Shown: positions 16,925-25,884, counted from the stretch's first letter. The stretch is 64,000 nucleotides of DNA from Bryobacterales bacterium (GCA_020854055.1 JADZGD010000085.1:1-64000), one strand, 5' to 3'. Numbers and translations: made by a program. Notes: generated by a model from the sequence alone, not told the origin.

Positions 16925-18709
16925 TCACGGCGCCGCGAGCGGCGGGGGTGGAACCAGCGCAGGCGTAGCGATTTCTTCCCGCGCGCGTTCCATATCCACA
17001 TCATCCAACAAGACCGACGGCGAAATCACGGAGCAGGCCGTCACGGTAGATCCGGCTCCGGCCATGGCCAGAATCGCTCCATTGTCCATGTAGCTGAAGA
17101 TCGCCGGCCGATCCGAGGCGGCCACCAGATCCTTCAGCGAGCGCACCGGCAAGCCGCGGAAGCGCAGCCCGCGCACCAGTTCCTCCCGGCCGTCCGGGTA
17201 GACCTTGTACGCCGTCAATGGCGCACTGAAGATGCGGCTGGAGCCACCTTTGTGGACCGCGGCAGTGGCCATCGCGCGGATCTCCTGGGCGCTGGCGGAG
17301 GTGGGAAAGTCCAGCCGGCGAACCAAAATTCCGTAGGGCTTCCCACGCTGTTTGCACAAGTCGATCAGTTTCTGCTTCAGCGCCGCTTCGGACACCGTTG
17401 TCGAGGCCTTGATCACCAGGTTGGAGATGCGTGCCGCGCTGGCGCCGAACATGCCGGGCAGGCGGGCATGGCCGTTCGATCCCTCAAAACCTCTTACCGG
17501 CTGACGCGTCATCAGGTAGTTCTTCAGGATCCCTTTTTCGACCAGCGAAACCGGCTTTGCCGCAACACCTTCAATATCAACCACATAATGGCCGGCTGCG
17601 GGCTGGTTCCCATAGAATTCCAAGGCTGGATCATCGGTCACGTCCATCCATGCTGGCAGGATCGAGGAACCGATCCTTCCCTCGAGTTCGCTGCCGGGCA
17701 GCGGGAGAGTCCGCCCGGGATCGGTGATCGGAATTCGGGTTAGTGCCAGGTTCGAACCGAGCAACTGGGCAAACATCTGGGCGGCGGCGGTCGTTTCAAA
17801 CAGAACCGGTCCGGAATAGTCATCACCGGTGGCCGCTGCCACCAGCCCGCGCAGATCGCCGGCGATCCGCTCGGTGGTAGCGAGCAGTTCCGCCTGGCCG
17901 GGCATTGGGGCATGATTGGTTCGAACGATTGTCCACGAACTCCGCAGTGCACTCCCATCCGGCGCGTACGCCAAAGCGCTGATTCGGACATGATCGAGAT
18001 CATCCGAGTAGCGTTGGAGCGAACCCTCGGTGTTGACGTAGCGCACGATGGCTGCGGTGGAGCCATAGGACACGTCGGAGTTGGCGATTTGAGGGTAGTC
18101 CAGGAAGACCGCCGAAAGGCGCCGCACGCGTTCTGGCCAGTCTCCTTCAACGGCGGTCCGGGCGGTCAACGCCGGCGTATAGCGGAGTGGTTCGGCGTGG
18201 GCGAAATCGTTCAGCTTCTCGGTCTGGGTAATTGCTGCCAGCGCCGCTCGTTTGCGCGCGATGACCCGCGCTGCCGCTTTATAGGCGCGGTCGGTAGCTA
18301 GCCACCATCCCTGGCGCAGCACGTTGTAGTCGTCATCAAGCGGCCAGACCTCTTCCCTGCGCTCGCCGAAGATGCCGGAGAGGATGAAGTTGGTATTGTC
18401 CAGGTTGTAGCCGCCTAATCGAAGATTCACCCGCGGCACGCGCAGGTTGAGGCGGACCGGACTGTAGAGCGCGCCAAGCGATGCGCCGGTTGAGTACAGC
18501 GACACATCCTGCAGCGCAAAGTCGGCGTAGTAGACCTTGTCCAAGCTGACGATCTGAAGCATCCGTACGCGTGCCAGTTCGTCCTCCATTGCGCGCAGGA
18601 CCGGATCTTTGGCCGGCTCCGCGAGCCGGGGAGGCGCGGCAAATGCTTGAGCCAGCGTCAGTCCCAGCGCCACAAGGCGCGTTCCGGCCGCCATCTGCCA
18701 GGCTCTCAT
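16925..18709 (-). CDS. exported TldE/PmbA-like protein, metal site lost
   Basis: 594-residue member of the TldD/PmbA family with a signal peptide (RLVALGLTLAQAFAAPP). The C-terminal family region is clear (LVEKGILKNYLMTRQPVRGF, YKVYPDGREELVRGLRFRG), but where TldD proteins have HExxxH this protein reads FETTAAAQMFAQLL, so the zinc ligands are absent. In the cytoplasmic TldD/TldE protease only TldD has the motif, and TldE is its inactive partner; by analogy this is the partner of the next protein. Its ATG overlaps the upstream stop as ATGA, so the two should be made together. The C-terminus is Pro-rich. Substrate unknown. Confidence 0.85.
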   Translation of the reverse strand: MRAWQMAAGTRLVALGLTLAQAFAAPPRLAEPAKDPVLRAMEDELARVRMLQIVSLDKVYYADFALQDVSLYSTGASLGALYSPVRLNLRVPRVNLRLGGYNLDNTNFILSGIFGERREEVWPLDDDYNVLRQGWWLATDRAYKAAARVIARKRAALAAITQTEKLNDFAHAEPLRYTPALTARTAVEGDWPERVRRLSAVFLDYPQIANSDVSYGSTAAIVRYVNTEGSLQRYSDDLDHVRISALAYAPDGSALRSSWTIVRTNHAPMPGQAELLATTERIAGDLRGLVAAATGDDYSGPVLFETTAAAQMFAQLLGSNLALTRIPITDPGRTLPLPGSELEGRIGSSILPAWMDVTDDPALEFYGNQPAAGHYVVDIEGVAAKPVSLVEKGILKNYLMTRQPVRGFEGSNGHARLPGMFGASAARISNLVIKASTTVSEAALKQKLIDLCKQRGKPYGILVRRLDFPTSASAQEIRAMATAAVHKGGSSRIFSAPLTAYKVYPDGREELVRGLRFRGLPVRSLKDLVAASDRPAIFSYMDNGAILAMAGAGSTVTACSVISPSVLLDDVDMERAREEIATPALVPPPPLAAP

Positions 18710-20394
18710 CGGCCGCCTCCGTCAGGCAGCGGGGGTCGCGGCAGAATCGGTGAACGCTCCTCGGAAGTCGCTTTTTTTTGCACTTCTATCTCCGAGACCA
18801 GCAGCGCGGGTGAAGCCGCTGAGACCGGGATGCTTCCCGATTCCGCGCCACAGTAGCCGTTGAAGACTTCCAGATGATCGGAAGCCGCCAGGATTCTGCC
18901 GAAACTGGCGAGCGGTGTGCCGACGATATCGGCTCCGCGGACCAACTGATCGGGCCGGCCGTCGGGATAGACGCGGTAAACCACCAGCGGAATTACCGTA
19001 AAGGCTTGCAAGCCCTGCTGCCGGGTCTGGGTGAAGCCGCCGGTTACCTGTTGAAAATACAGGCCGTAGGGTTTGCTCTGACGCCGGATCTCGGCAATCA
19101 GCATCTGGCGCAGCTTGGCATCGGGCACCGTCCGGCTGGATTCGACAATCAGGTTCGACTGCCGCGAGACGGCATCCCTGCCAATCTGCTTTCTCCCATG
19201 GCCGTTGGATTTGGGAAAGTCCCGGATGGGACTGCGCGTCAACAGAAACGACTTCAGAATGCCATGCTCCACCACAGTTACCGGGCGAGCCTTTACGCCC
19301 TCGTCATCGTAGGCATATGAACCGAACAGATTGTGACCGAAGGCCGATTGCCGGGTGGGATCGAAGAGCACCGACAGGAAGTCCGGCAGCACGGGCTTAC
19401 CGATCGCTTTGGTGAACGTCTGCCCTTCAGTCTCGTCCTTCTGGCGGTGTCCTTCTATGCGATGTCCGAAGATCTCGTGAAAGAAGACAGCCGAAGCGTA
19501 TCCGGAGAGAATCGCCGGGCCGGCATAGGGCTCCATCACCGGTGCGATTTTCAGCGCCTCCAGTTCGCGGCCGGCTCGGTCCACAGCCGCTTCCACGGTA
19601 GCATCCGCGGGGAGTTCCGAAAGGCCGCCGCCCTCAAACGTCTGACCGGTGTTCAACTCCATGCCATCTACCGTGCGGGAGTTGGCTGATACGGCCAGAC
19701 GGACGAAAATACGGCCATGCCGCAGCCGCGTGCCCTCGGTGGTGACAAGGTACTTCACTTCCCGCGTGGCGCTAATCGTCACCGACGAGTTCGTAACCCC
19801 AGGGTATCTGGCAAAGCGTAGCGATAGCTTTCGCGCCCGGTTCTGCCACTTGGCGAGGGGCACGTCGAGCGGCGGTGTCACGCCGTCGAAGACCACTGGA
19901 TCCTCGCCGGAGAAGTCATCGGGTTCGCCGGCGCTCGAGCGGGCGACTTTGGCATCGGTCGAGAGTTTTATGTACCGGCTCGATGCCGCCCGGTAGGCCT
20001 GATCGGTGATGCGCCAAAGCTGGCGCTGGATGGCCGGCGCATTGTCTTCGGCGGGGAGTATGCCGCCAAACGCAAACTGAGGCCGGTCACCGCCGATCTG
20101 GTGATAGTTGTCCAACTTTGGCGTGCCCACCCGCAGCGAGACGTCGAACACACGGGCGCGGCGTTCACCAGAGGAAGTGAGCGCGCCCAGACTGGCGGAA
20201 ACCACGGTGGAGTCCTCATCCCGCGCGCCATAGGAAAGGAAGTACGGCTTTTCGGGAGCTTTTTGCCGCAGAACTTCAAAGTTCCGGCTCAATTCCTGCG
20301 CCAGAATCCCGATTAGACCGGGAGTTGCGGCCGATGTCCCGCCAACCAGTCCAAAAAAAACAACCGCCAGGCCCGCGAGAGAACGCACGCACAC
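18706..20394 (-). CDS. exported TldD-like metalloprotease with HExxxH
   Basis: About 562-residue TldD/PmbA-family protein. The active-site motif FFHEIFGHRIEGH (HEIFGH at positions 19462-19479, residues ~306-311) is intact, followed by family blocks YDDEGVKARPV, LLTRSPIRDF and YRVYPDGRPDQLVRG. A hydrophobic leader (RSLAGLAVVFFGLVGGTSAA) indicates export, unlike the cytoplasmic TldD of E. coli that trims microcin and CcdA peptides. The start is uncertain: GTG 20394 or GTG 20388 gives a compact signal peptide, while ATG 20472 adds a long Arg-rich leader. It is first in an operon with the motif-less partner and LptFG, suggesting envelope peptide processing. Confidence 0.87.
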   Translation of the reverse strand: MCVRSLAGLAVVFFGLVGGTSAATPGLIGILAQELSRNFEVLRQKAPEKPYFLSYGARDEDSTVVSASLGALTSSGERRARVFDVSLRVGTPKLDNYHQIGGDRPQFAFGGILPAEDNAPAIQRQLWRITDQAYRAASSRYIKLSTDAKVARSSAGEPDDFSGEDPVVFDGVTPPLDVPLAKWQNRARKLSLRFARYPGVTNSSVTISATREVKYLVTTEGTRLRHGRIFVRLAVSANSRTVDGMELNTGQTFEGGGLSELPADATVEAAVDRAGRELEALKIAPVMEPYAGPAILSGYASAVFFHEIFGHRIEGHRQKDETEGQTFTKAIGKPVLPDFLSVLFDPTRQSAFGHNLFGSYAYDDEGVKARPVTVVEHGILKSFLLTRSPIRDFPKSNGHGRKQIGRDAVSRQSNLIVESSRTVPDAKLRQMLIAEIRRQSKPYGLYFQQVTGGFTQTRQQGLQAFTVIPLVVYRVYPDGRPDQLVRGADIVGTPLASFGRILAASDHLEVFNGYCGAESGSIPVSAASPALLVSEIEVQKKATSEERSPILPRPPLPDGGGR

Positions 20395-20587
20395 AGGATA
20401 ACATGCGGTCCCGCCCGCCCCGAGCGCGCGGCGGCGGTGAATGGGATGAGAGAAAGCGTCCGGTATATCCACGTTTCTCTAGAGACATTGGGCAAGTCTC
20501 GAAAGCATCCGGACTCCGATCTATGCCGGGGTGGCTAGGTATGGAATACGACAGTCCTACAGCATTTTCTCGATTCGCCGATCTATT

Positions 20588-20603
20588 TTGGGTGCAACCC
20601 CAA
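20588..20603 (+). promoter_or_regulatory. small hairpin in the rlpA leader
   Basis: TTGGG-TGCAAC-CCCAA can form a 5-bp stem with a 6-base loop, 15 bases before the GGAGG ribosome site at 20619-20623. It lies in the gap between the tldD-like gene and rlpA. A role in translation control is only a possibility. Confidence 0.25.
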
Positions 20604-20627
20604 CCGAGCGTTCCACCTGGAGGCCAT

Positions 20628-21368
20628 GTGCCGGTGTCCGCAACGAGTCTGCTGTGCACTGTTTGCATTCTGCTGCTTCTATCTTTCCTGCTGCCGGCTG
20701 CCGATATTCCGTTAACGCCGCCGGAGCGCCACGCGATCCAGGGTTACGCCAGTTGGTATGGAGGATCTTTTAACGGACGGCGTGCCGCCAGCGGAGAAAA
20801 CTACGACATGCTGCAACTGACCGCGGCACATCGTACCCTGCCATTTGGCTGCCGGGTACGAGTTCACCGTCTGGACAACGATGAATCCGTGATTGTCCGG
20901 ATCAATGACCGAGGCCCGTATGTGGGAGATCGCATCATAGACCTTTCGCTGGCGGCCGCGCGCAAGTTGAGCATGACGGTCCCTGGGGTGGTACCCGTGA
21001 CGCTGGAATTGCTGGACACTCCGCAGCCGGAACCGGTACACGGCCCGCCACTCGACCCGCTGCCTGGCTTACCTCCGGCGGTCCCGCCGGTGGTGGCCGG
21101 CGCCGCTGGCTCTTTTGCCGTTCAGGTAGGCAGTTTTCTCACTCCGTGGAACGCCGAGCGCACCCGGAAGGCAATGCAGATTCAGTTTGGCGCGGCGCGG
21201 ATGGTGACTGTTCATGGCGATCCGGATTTCTACCGTGTGCTGGTGGGCCCAGCCGCCACACGCGCAGAGGCAGAGGCGGTGGCCGCGGCCGTCCGGGGCC
21301 AGTTCCGGGAGTTTGCCGGCGCGTATGTCGTGCAAGTGGGTGAGGAACTTGCGGCTGTGACGAACTGA
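20628..21368 (+). CDS. rlpA: RlpA-like septal-ring lytic transglycosylase with SPOR domain
   Basis: 246-residue exported protein. After a signal segment (SLLCTVCILLLLSFLLPAAD) comes the double-psi beta-barrel domain: QGYASWYGGSFNGRRAASGE, then TAAHRTLPFG with the His and VRINDRGPY with the Asp that are catalytic in RlpA of Pseudomonas, so glycan-strand cleavage is plausible. A Pro-rich linker leads to a C-terminal SPOR domain (FAVQVGSFLTPWNAERT ... YRVLVGP) that binds denuded septal peptidoglycan. GTG 20628, with GGAGG at 20619-20623, is my choice; GTG 20634 has better spacing, and ATG 20541 would place the signal segment too far inside. Confidence 0.88.
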   Translation: MPVSATSLLCTVCILLLLSFLLPAADIPLTPPERHAIQGYASWYGGSFNGRRAASGENYDMLQLTAAHRTLPFGCRVRVHRLDNDESVIVRINDRGPYVGDRIIDLSLAAARKLSMTVPGVVPVTLELLDTPQPEPVHGPPLDPLPGLPPAVPPVVAGAAGSFAVQVGSFLTPWNAERTRKAMQIQFGAARMVTVHGDPDFYRVLVGPAATRAEAEAVAAAVRGQFREFAGAYVVQVGEELAAVTN

Positions 21369-21514
21369 TTCACCCTCCATCCGGTTGCTGCTTAGTACGA
21401 ACATACCGGAGGCGTGACCGGGGGGTACCAACGCGAGCCCCGTACTTCGCGTGTAACACTTCGGTACGCCATTCCCATTGTTCCGTTTTGCCCGGCGGCT
21501 CAAGATGAAAACAC

Positions 21515-22321
21515 ATGGGTTTCCGTTTTCGAGTCCGGCCCGAGGGAGCGGCGCGATCGAACTCCTTGCTGCCACGCAGGGCATCCATCTATCCACACCG
21601 TAGCGTGCGGTTCATCGCTCTGACCCGGCGCCGGGGTGTTTTGGCCATGGTGGCGGCGCTGATTCTGTGCCTCATTATCGGGTTCAACAGCTTCGACCTC
21701 TTTCAGTTGCACGCCCGGATAGCGGCGTTCTTCTTGAATGCGGCCCATATTCCGGTTAGCGGCTGGCAGTATGTGGAGATCTTTCCGGGCCTGGGGCCAT
21801 CGCTGGCGGCTGAAACCAGCGTGCCACTGTTCCGCGACCTGCCGCCGCTGGCGTCGGCGGTGTTCATCATCCTGTTTGTCGTGCTGCTGGTTGTGGCTCA
21901 ACGGGTAGCGTTGACACGAAACTTCGCGCTCTTTCTCGCCTTTCTGCTGATCTGTTCGGCCGTTTCGATGGTGCTTGATCCGAACTTCCGGTTCTCTTCG
22001 TCCGAATTCACCCAGATCTGGCTGCGAAATGAGATTTGTATCTGGATGCTGCTGCCGTGGGTTTCAGTGACGCTGTTTGTGATGCTACAGCAGAGCTTCG
22101 CAAAAGGACTTGGGTGGATGCTATTGCTGGAGACGTACGCCATCTTCTCTTCGGCTCTGCGCATGGCGTTCTCCCACGCCGTGATGCACTACACCGGGAT
22201 GTTGTTCTTCCCGCTGCTATGGTTCGCCATCGGGTTGTTGTCGAACCTGCTTTACGTGCTCTTGTTCTATTCTATTTCGGTCCACCGGACCTCATTGAAA
22301 GCTTGGGGGTCTAGAGCCTGA
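21515..22321 (+). CDS. polytopic membrane protein of unknown function, first gene of GT2-bactofilin operon
   Basis: Up to 268 residues with about six or seven hydrophobic segments (AMVAALILCLIIGF, SAVFIILFVVLLVVA, NFALFLAFLLICSAV, CIWMLLPWVSVTLFVML, then two near the C-terminus). The N-terminus before the first segment is basic. The start is not settled: ATG 21515, GTG 21608 and ATG 21647 are all possible and none has a good ribosome site. I do not recognise the family. The stop overlaps the glycosyltransferase start as TGATG, so the products are probably made together and may act together in polymer synthesis or export. An exosortase was considered and not supported. Confidence 0.65.
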   Translation: MGFRFRVRPEGAARSNSLLPRRASIYPHRSVRFIALTRRRGVLAMVAALILCLIIGFNSFDLFQLHARIAAFFLNAAHIPVSGWQYVEIFPGLGPSLAAETSVPLFRDLPPLASAVFIILFVVLLVVAQRVALTRNFALFLAFLLICSAVSMVLDPNFRFSSSEFTQIWLRNEICIWMLLPWVSVTLFVMLQQSFAKGLGWMLLLETYAIFSSALRMAFSHAVMHYTGMLFFPLLWFAIGLLSNLLYVLLFYSISVHRTSLKAWGSRA

Positions 22322-23628
22322 TGGTGCTGCTCATCATCATTTCAAAGCTTTGCCTCTATGCAGCCATCCTGTTCCTGGCGCTGTACGCGATTCGCCATTA
22401 CATCTTCGCGTATTCGAGATTTTCACTGGCCCGCCCGCGCGACACGATGGACATTGTGGGCTTCGTCATGCCGCGCATCACCGTCCTGGTGCCGATGCAC
22501 AACGAGGAACGGGTAGCGGCAGACATTCTCCAGGCGCTGATTGCCTGCGATTATGAGTGGGAAAAACTGCAGATCATTGCCATCAACGACCGGTCCCGGG
22601 ACCGCACCGGCGCCATCATCGACGAGTTCGCCGATGCCTACCCGATGATTCAGTCCTTTCACCGCACCGAGGGGCCTGGCGGTAAGCCGGCCGCTCTGTT
22701 GGCCGCCAGTGAGATGGCCACCGGTGAGATTGTGTTGCTTTTTGATGCGGACTATTACCCCGGCCGGGCCATGCTGAAGATGCTGGTGGCGCCCTTTGCC
22801 GACCCCAAGGTAGGAGCTGTGATGGGGCGGGTGGTGCCGCACAACGTCGGCGGCAGTCTGTTAGCCGGTCTGCTCTCGCTGGAGCGTGCCGCGGGCTATC
22901 AGGATGGTCAGCAGGCACGTTACAATCTGGGGCTCACCGCCCAATTTGGCGGCACCGTTGGTGGCGTACGCCGTACCGCGCTGATGGCTGTCGGCGGCTG
23001 GAACACCGATTCGCTAACCGAAGACACGGACCTCACCTGCCGGCTGCTGGAACGGGGATGGGAAGTGGCGTATGTCAACCGCGCCGAGTGTTACGAGGAG
23101 GTGCCCGTGGCCTGGCCGGTTCGCCGCAATCAGCTTCAGCGCTGGGTGATCGGACACAACGGCTGCCTGCACCGATACGCCGGCCGTCTGTGCCGGTCGC
23201 GGCTTCTCACCCGCTGGCAAAAGATCGATGCCGTGTTCATGCTGGCCTGTTACTGGACGGCTCCGGTGCTGGTTTTGGGCTGGCTGGCGTCGCTGGTTCT
23301 GTACTTCGCTCATACGCCGGATTCCTGGGGTTTCGTCGCCCTGCTGATGTTTCTCGGCTACCAGTTGTTCGCCAACCAGGCGACCTTCGTCGAACTGGGG
23401 GTGGCCGCCATGCTGGATGGCTCCAGCCGGCGCATTCTGCTGCTTCCGCTGAACCTGTTGAACTTCTTTTCGAGCACTGTCGCCATCTGTAATGCTCTCT
23501 GGCAATTCTACCTGCGCCGGATCACCGGCGACGGCAATCAAGAGTGGCGCAAGACCGGCCGTACGCGCGACGAGGCCGATGCCGGCCAAAGCCCATTCCT
23601 TGGCGGCGGACGGGGAGGCGATCGGTAA
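22321..23628 (+). CDS. processive family-2 glycosyltransferase (membrane)
   Basis: 435-residue GT2 enzyme of the cellulose/hyaluronan/poly-GlcNAc synthase type. One N-terminal membrane segment, then the catalytic GT-A domain: TVLVPMHNEERVAADIL, VLLFDADYYPG (DxD sugar-nucleotide site), TEDTDLTCRLLERGW (catalytic ED), and QLQRWVIGHNG matching the Q(x)xRW motif of processive synthases. Three or more membrane segments follow and a hydrophilic tail ends GGGRGGDR. The motif set predicts polymer synthesis coupled to export at the inner membrane; the sugar is unknown. It overlaps its neighbours as TGATG and TAATG. Confidence 0.9.
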   Translation: MVLLIIISKLCLYAAILFLALYAIRHYIFAYSRFSLARPRDTMDIVGFVMPRITVLVPMHNEERVAADILQALIACDYEWEKLQIIAINDRSRDRTGAIIDEFADAYPMIQSFHRTEGPGGKPAALLAASEMATGEIVLLFDADYYPGRAMLKMLVAPFADPKVGAVMGRVVPHNVGGSLLAGLLSLERAAGYQDGQQARYNLGLTAQFGGTVGGVRRTALMAVGGWNTDSLTEDTDLTCRLLERGWEVAYVNRAECYEEVPVAWPVRRNQLQRWVIGHNGCLHRYAGRLCRSRLLTRWQKIDAVFMLACYWTAPVLVLGWLASLVLYFAHTPDSWGFVALLMFLGYQLFANQATFVELGVAAMLDGSSRRILLLPLNLLNFFSSTVAICNALWQFYLRRITGDGNQEWRKTGRTRDEADAGQSPFLGGGRGGDR

Positions 23629-24740
23629 TGCTCTGGTTCCTGCTGTTTTCCATCACCGTATTTATCATCTACTACCTGCACTTCGCCGTTGCGCAACGCG
23701 CCTGGCGGCAGATGCGCGGCGGTCAGTCCAATGAGATCGACCTGCATTATGTTCGCGTGGAGGACTACTTCGGCCGTTCCTTCCGCTCCAAGATGCAGGA
23801 TTGGATGGAACTGCCGGCGTTGGAGAGTTCCACGGCCAACCTCCGCGAAATTGAAAAGGGCAACGAGAGACTCTACATCGCGCCGGCCGCCGCATATCCG
23901 GATTCGGTCCGCGAGAGCGGCATCCTGGCTATAGAGAATACGTTCACCTGCGGTTCCGGGTGCCGCTTTCAGCGCGAAATCTATGTGCGCGACACCGCCG
24001 ACATCGGTGTGAATTCCCGGCTGCAGGCGATCGCCGTCGATGGCAACCTGACGTTGCGCCAGGGCGTACAGGTAGTGCGATGGGTGGATGCCAAGGGAAT
24101 CCTCGATATCCGTGATCGCTGCCGGGTCGGTGCGCGCGCCACTTCGGCGACCCGCATCGTATTGGGTCTCGATTCCCGTTGTCTCAGCCTGTTCGCGCCC
24201 GAAATCGAGACCCAGGGGCGCCAGGAAATCGTATCTTCACTGCCACGGCAAAGACCGGGTTCAATTCTGATTCCGCCGCCGGAAAACGAGGACGGATCGC
24301 TGGCCGAGCAGGAAGGGATCAACCTCAAGCGCCTCCATCGTATGTCGTCCGATACCTGGATTTACGAAGGCGACCTGGAGTTCCGGCAGGCCGTGCAGTT
24401 GCGCGCCAACCTGGTAGTGATGGGTAAGTTCGTCTGTGGCGAAGCGAGCCTGCTTGAAGGCGATGTCCGCGCCCGCTTGATTCGGGTCGGGACAGGGTCC
24501 CTGTGCAAAGGGAACCTGGTTGCGGAGGGCGAACTCCTGCTGGCGCGACATACGACCTTTCAGGGTATCCTTCACTCGGGTGGCGCCATGCGCCTGGCCC
24601 GCGGTGTTCGCGGCTTTAACGTGTCTCAGCAGGTCGCGGCTTTTGCCGGTGAACGGCTGGCCGTCGAACCGAATGTGGTGGTCCACGGAAAGCTCTCTTC
24701 GAACCAGTTCGTCCAGGCGGTTTTCGGCGCCAGCAAGTGA
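23628..24740 (+). CDS. membrane-anchored bactofilin-like (polymer-forming) protein
   Basis: 370-residue protein with one N-terminal membrane helix (LLFSITVFIIYYLHFAVA) followed by a soluble region made of short beta repeats, for example LQAIAVDGNLTLRQGVQVV, YEGDLEFRQAVQLRANLVVM, EGDVRARLIRVG and LVAEGELLLARHTTFQGIL, which read like rungs of a right-handed beta-helix as in bactofilins. Bactofilins polymerise without nucleotide and position cell-wall or polysaccharide enzymes. ATG 23628 overlaps the glycosyltransferase stop as TAATG, so a scaffold role for that synthase is a reasonable inference. It is convergent with a radical SAM gene 7 bases away. Confidence 0.72.
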   Translation: MLWFLLFSITVFIIYYLHFAVAQRAWRQMRGGQSNEIDLHYVRVEDYFGRSFRSKMQDWMELPALESSTANLREIEKGNERLYIAPAAAYPDSVRESGILAIENTFTCGSGCRFQREIYVRDTADIGVNSRLQAIAVDGNLTLRQGVQVVRWVDAKGILDIRDRCRVGARATSATRIVLGLDSRCLSLFAPEIETQGRQEIVSSLPRQRPGSILIPPPENEDGSLAEQEGINLKRLHRMSSDTWIYEGDLEFRQAVQLRANLVVMGKFVCGEASLLEGDVRARLIRVGTGSLCKGNLVAEGELLLARHTTFQGILHSGGAMRLARGVRGFNVSQQVAAFAGERLAVEPNVVVHGKLSSNQFVQAVFGASK

Positions 24741-24747
24741 GCGGCTA

Positions 24748-25800
24748 CTACTTTGCGTGGATGGTGGAACGGACAGGTTCCAACTGCACCAGTTGCGAAG
24801 CGGGAGCTCCGTGGGAGTTCATCTCCAGCGTCTGCGCGCCCCGCCAGCTATCGAAGTAGGAAACCTGGTGAGCACAGGATACGGTGCAGGAGGGCGCACA
24901 GCTCTTGACCGTCCGGTATTCGCGGCGGATGTCCTCCACGGTATACTCGCTCAACGGTTTTCCCGGGTAGCCCCGCTGCTGTGAGCAGTAGTGTACCAGA
25001 CCATCTTCGCAAACGTAGAGATAGCGGCTGCCGGCCCTGCATTTCCAATTATTCGTCCGCCCCTGGGCGATCGCGTCCTGGAAATAGTTGACCCGCGAAT
25101 AGCTGGTCTTCTGCATCTCCTTAATCGCCTTAAAGACGCTCTGCTCGTGTTCGCTGAGAGGCCGGAGTTGTCCGTCGCCATCGTGAATGATACCGACCGT
25201 GGACGTGAATCCCAACTCGATCGCCCGTTTGGCGATGATCAAAGCATCGTCGGGTTTACGAACGCCGCCGCCAACCACCGAGTTGATGTTGACATGGAAC
25301 AGCGCGTGCCCGGCCAGAATCTGCAATTTCTTATCGAGAACCTTCAGACTTTTCTTGGAGATATCATCCGGCATCACGTTGTCGATGCTGATTTGAAGAT
25401 GATCCAGACCGGCCCGGTTCAACCGGTGGACCCGTTCGGCGGTGAGCAGGTAGCCATTGGTGATCATTCCAGCCAGAATGCCGCGCGAACGGATGTGAGC
25501 GATGATCGCATCCAGGTCGGGATGAAGCAGCGGCTCTCCACCGCTGAGAGTGACGATGGTGGTTCTCAGTCTGGCTAGGTGGTCCACCCGCGTGAACACC
25601 GTCTCGGTGGGTACGGGCTTGGAGAAATCGTCAAACTCATTGCAATACGCGCAGGACAAATTGCATCGCCGGATGGGGATCAGGTGAGCCAGAATCGGGT
25701 GATCGGTGGACGTGACGCCCTTCCAGATCATTCGAAGCTCGCGCATCCGCCTTCCGGCGGCCTTGAGTTTTCGTCGAATTCGGAAGTGCTTGTCAGGCAT
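24748..25800 (-). CDS. radical SAM protein with extra C-terminal cysteines (SPASM-like)
   Basis: 350-residue radical SAM enzyme. The 4Fe-4S motif is CNLSCAYC near residue 50, followed by TLSGGEPLLHPDL (SAM contact) and LQISIDNV. The C-terminal part has further cysteines, CRAGSRYLYVCEDGLVHYCS and CAPSCTVSCAHQ, that could bind auxiliary clusters as in SPASM or twitch proteins, which modify peptides or proteins. No precursor peptide gene is evident nearby, and the substrate is unknown. HpnH-like or MoaA-like function is possible but not shown. It has its own transcription unit, convergent with the bactofilin-like gene. Confidence 0.85.
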   Translation of the reverse strand: MPDKHFRIRRKLKAAGRRMRELRMIWKGVTSTDHPILAHLIPIRRCNLSCAYCNEFDDFSKPVPTETVFTRVDHLARLRTTIVTLSGGEPLLHPDLDAIIAHIRSRGILAGMITNGYLLTAERVHRLNRAGLDHLQISIDNVMPDDISKKSLKVLDKKLQILAGHALFHVNINSVVGGGVRKPDDALIIAKRAIELGFTSTVGIIHDGDGQLRPLSEHEQSVFKAIKEMQKTSYSRVNYFQDAIAQGRTNNWKCRAGSRYLYVCEDGLVHYCSQQRGYPGKPLSEYTVEDIRREYRTVKSCAPSCTVSCAHQVSYFDSWRGAQTLEMNSHGAPASQLVQLEPVRSTIHAK

Positions 25801-25884
25801 GCGTTGGAAACTTTAATTAGACCATGCCTGCGCAAGTGGTACGAATTCTTATCTTTAGGCGGTATCGGTGACGGCCTGAACGGG

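Noticed and set aside
20473..20627. Cyclic di-GMP (GEMM) or ydaO-type riboswitch before rlpA
   Set aside because: GCAA and GAAAG fragments occur, but the stem with a GNAA loop, the CGCAAAGC block and the closing helices cannot be drawn.
21515..22321. Exosortase-like membrane protein
   Set aside because: A Cys (NEICIW), Arg (SALRMAF) and His are present, but the His follows the Arg by only 5-9 residues and the ACSG context is missing, so the catalytic layout does not fit.
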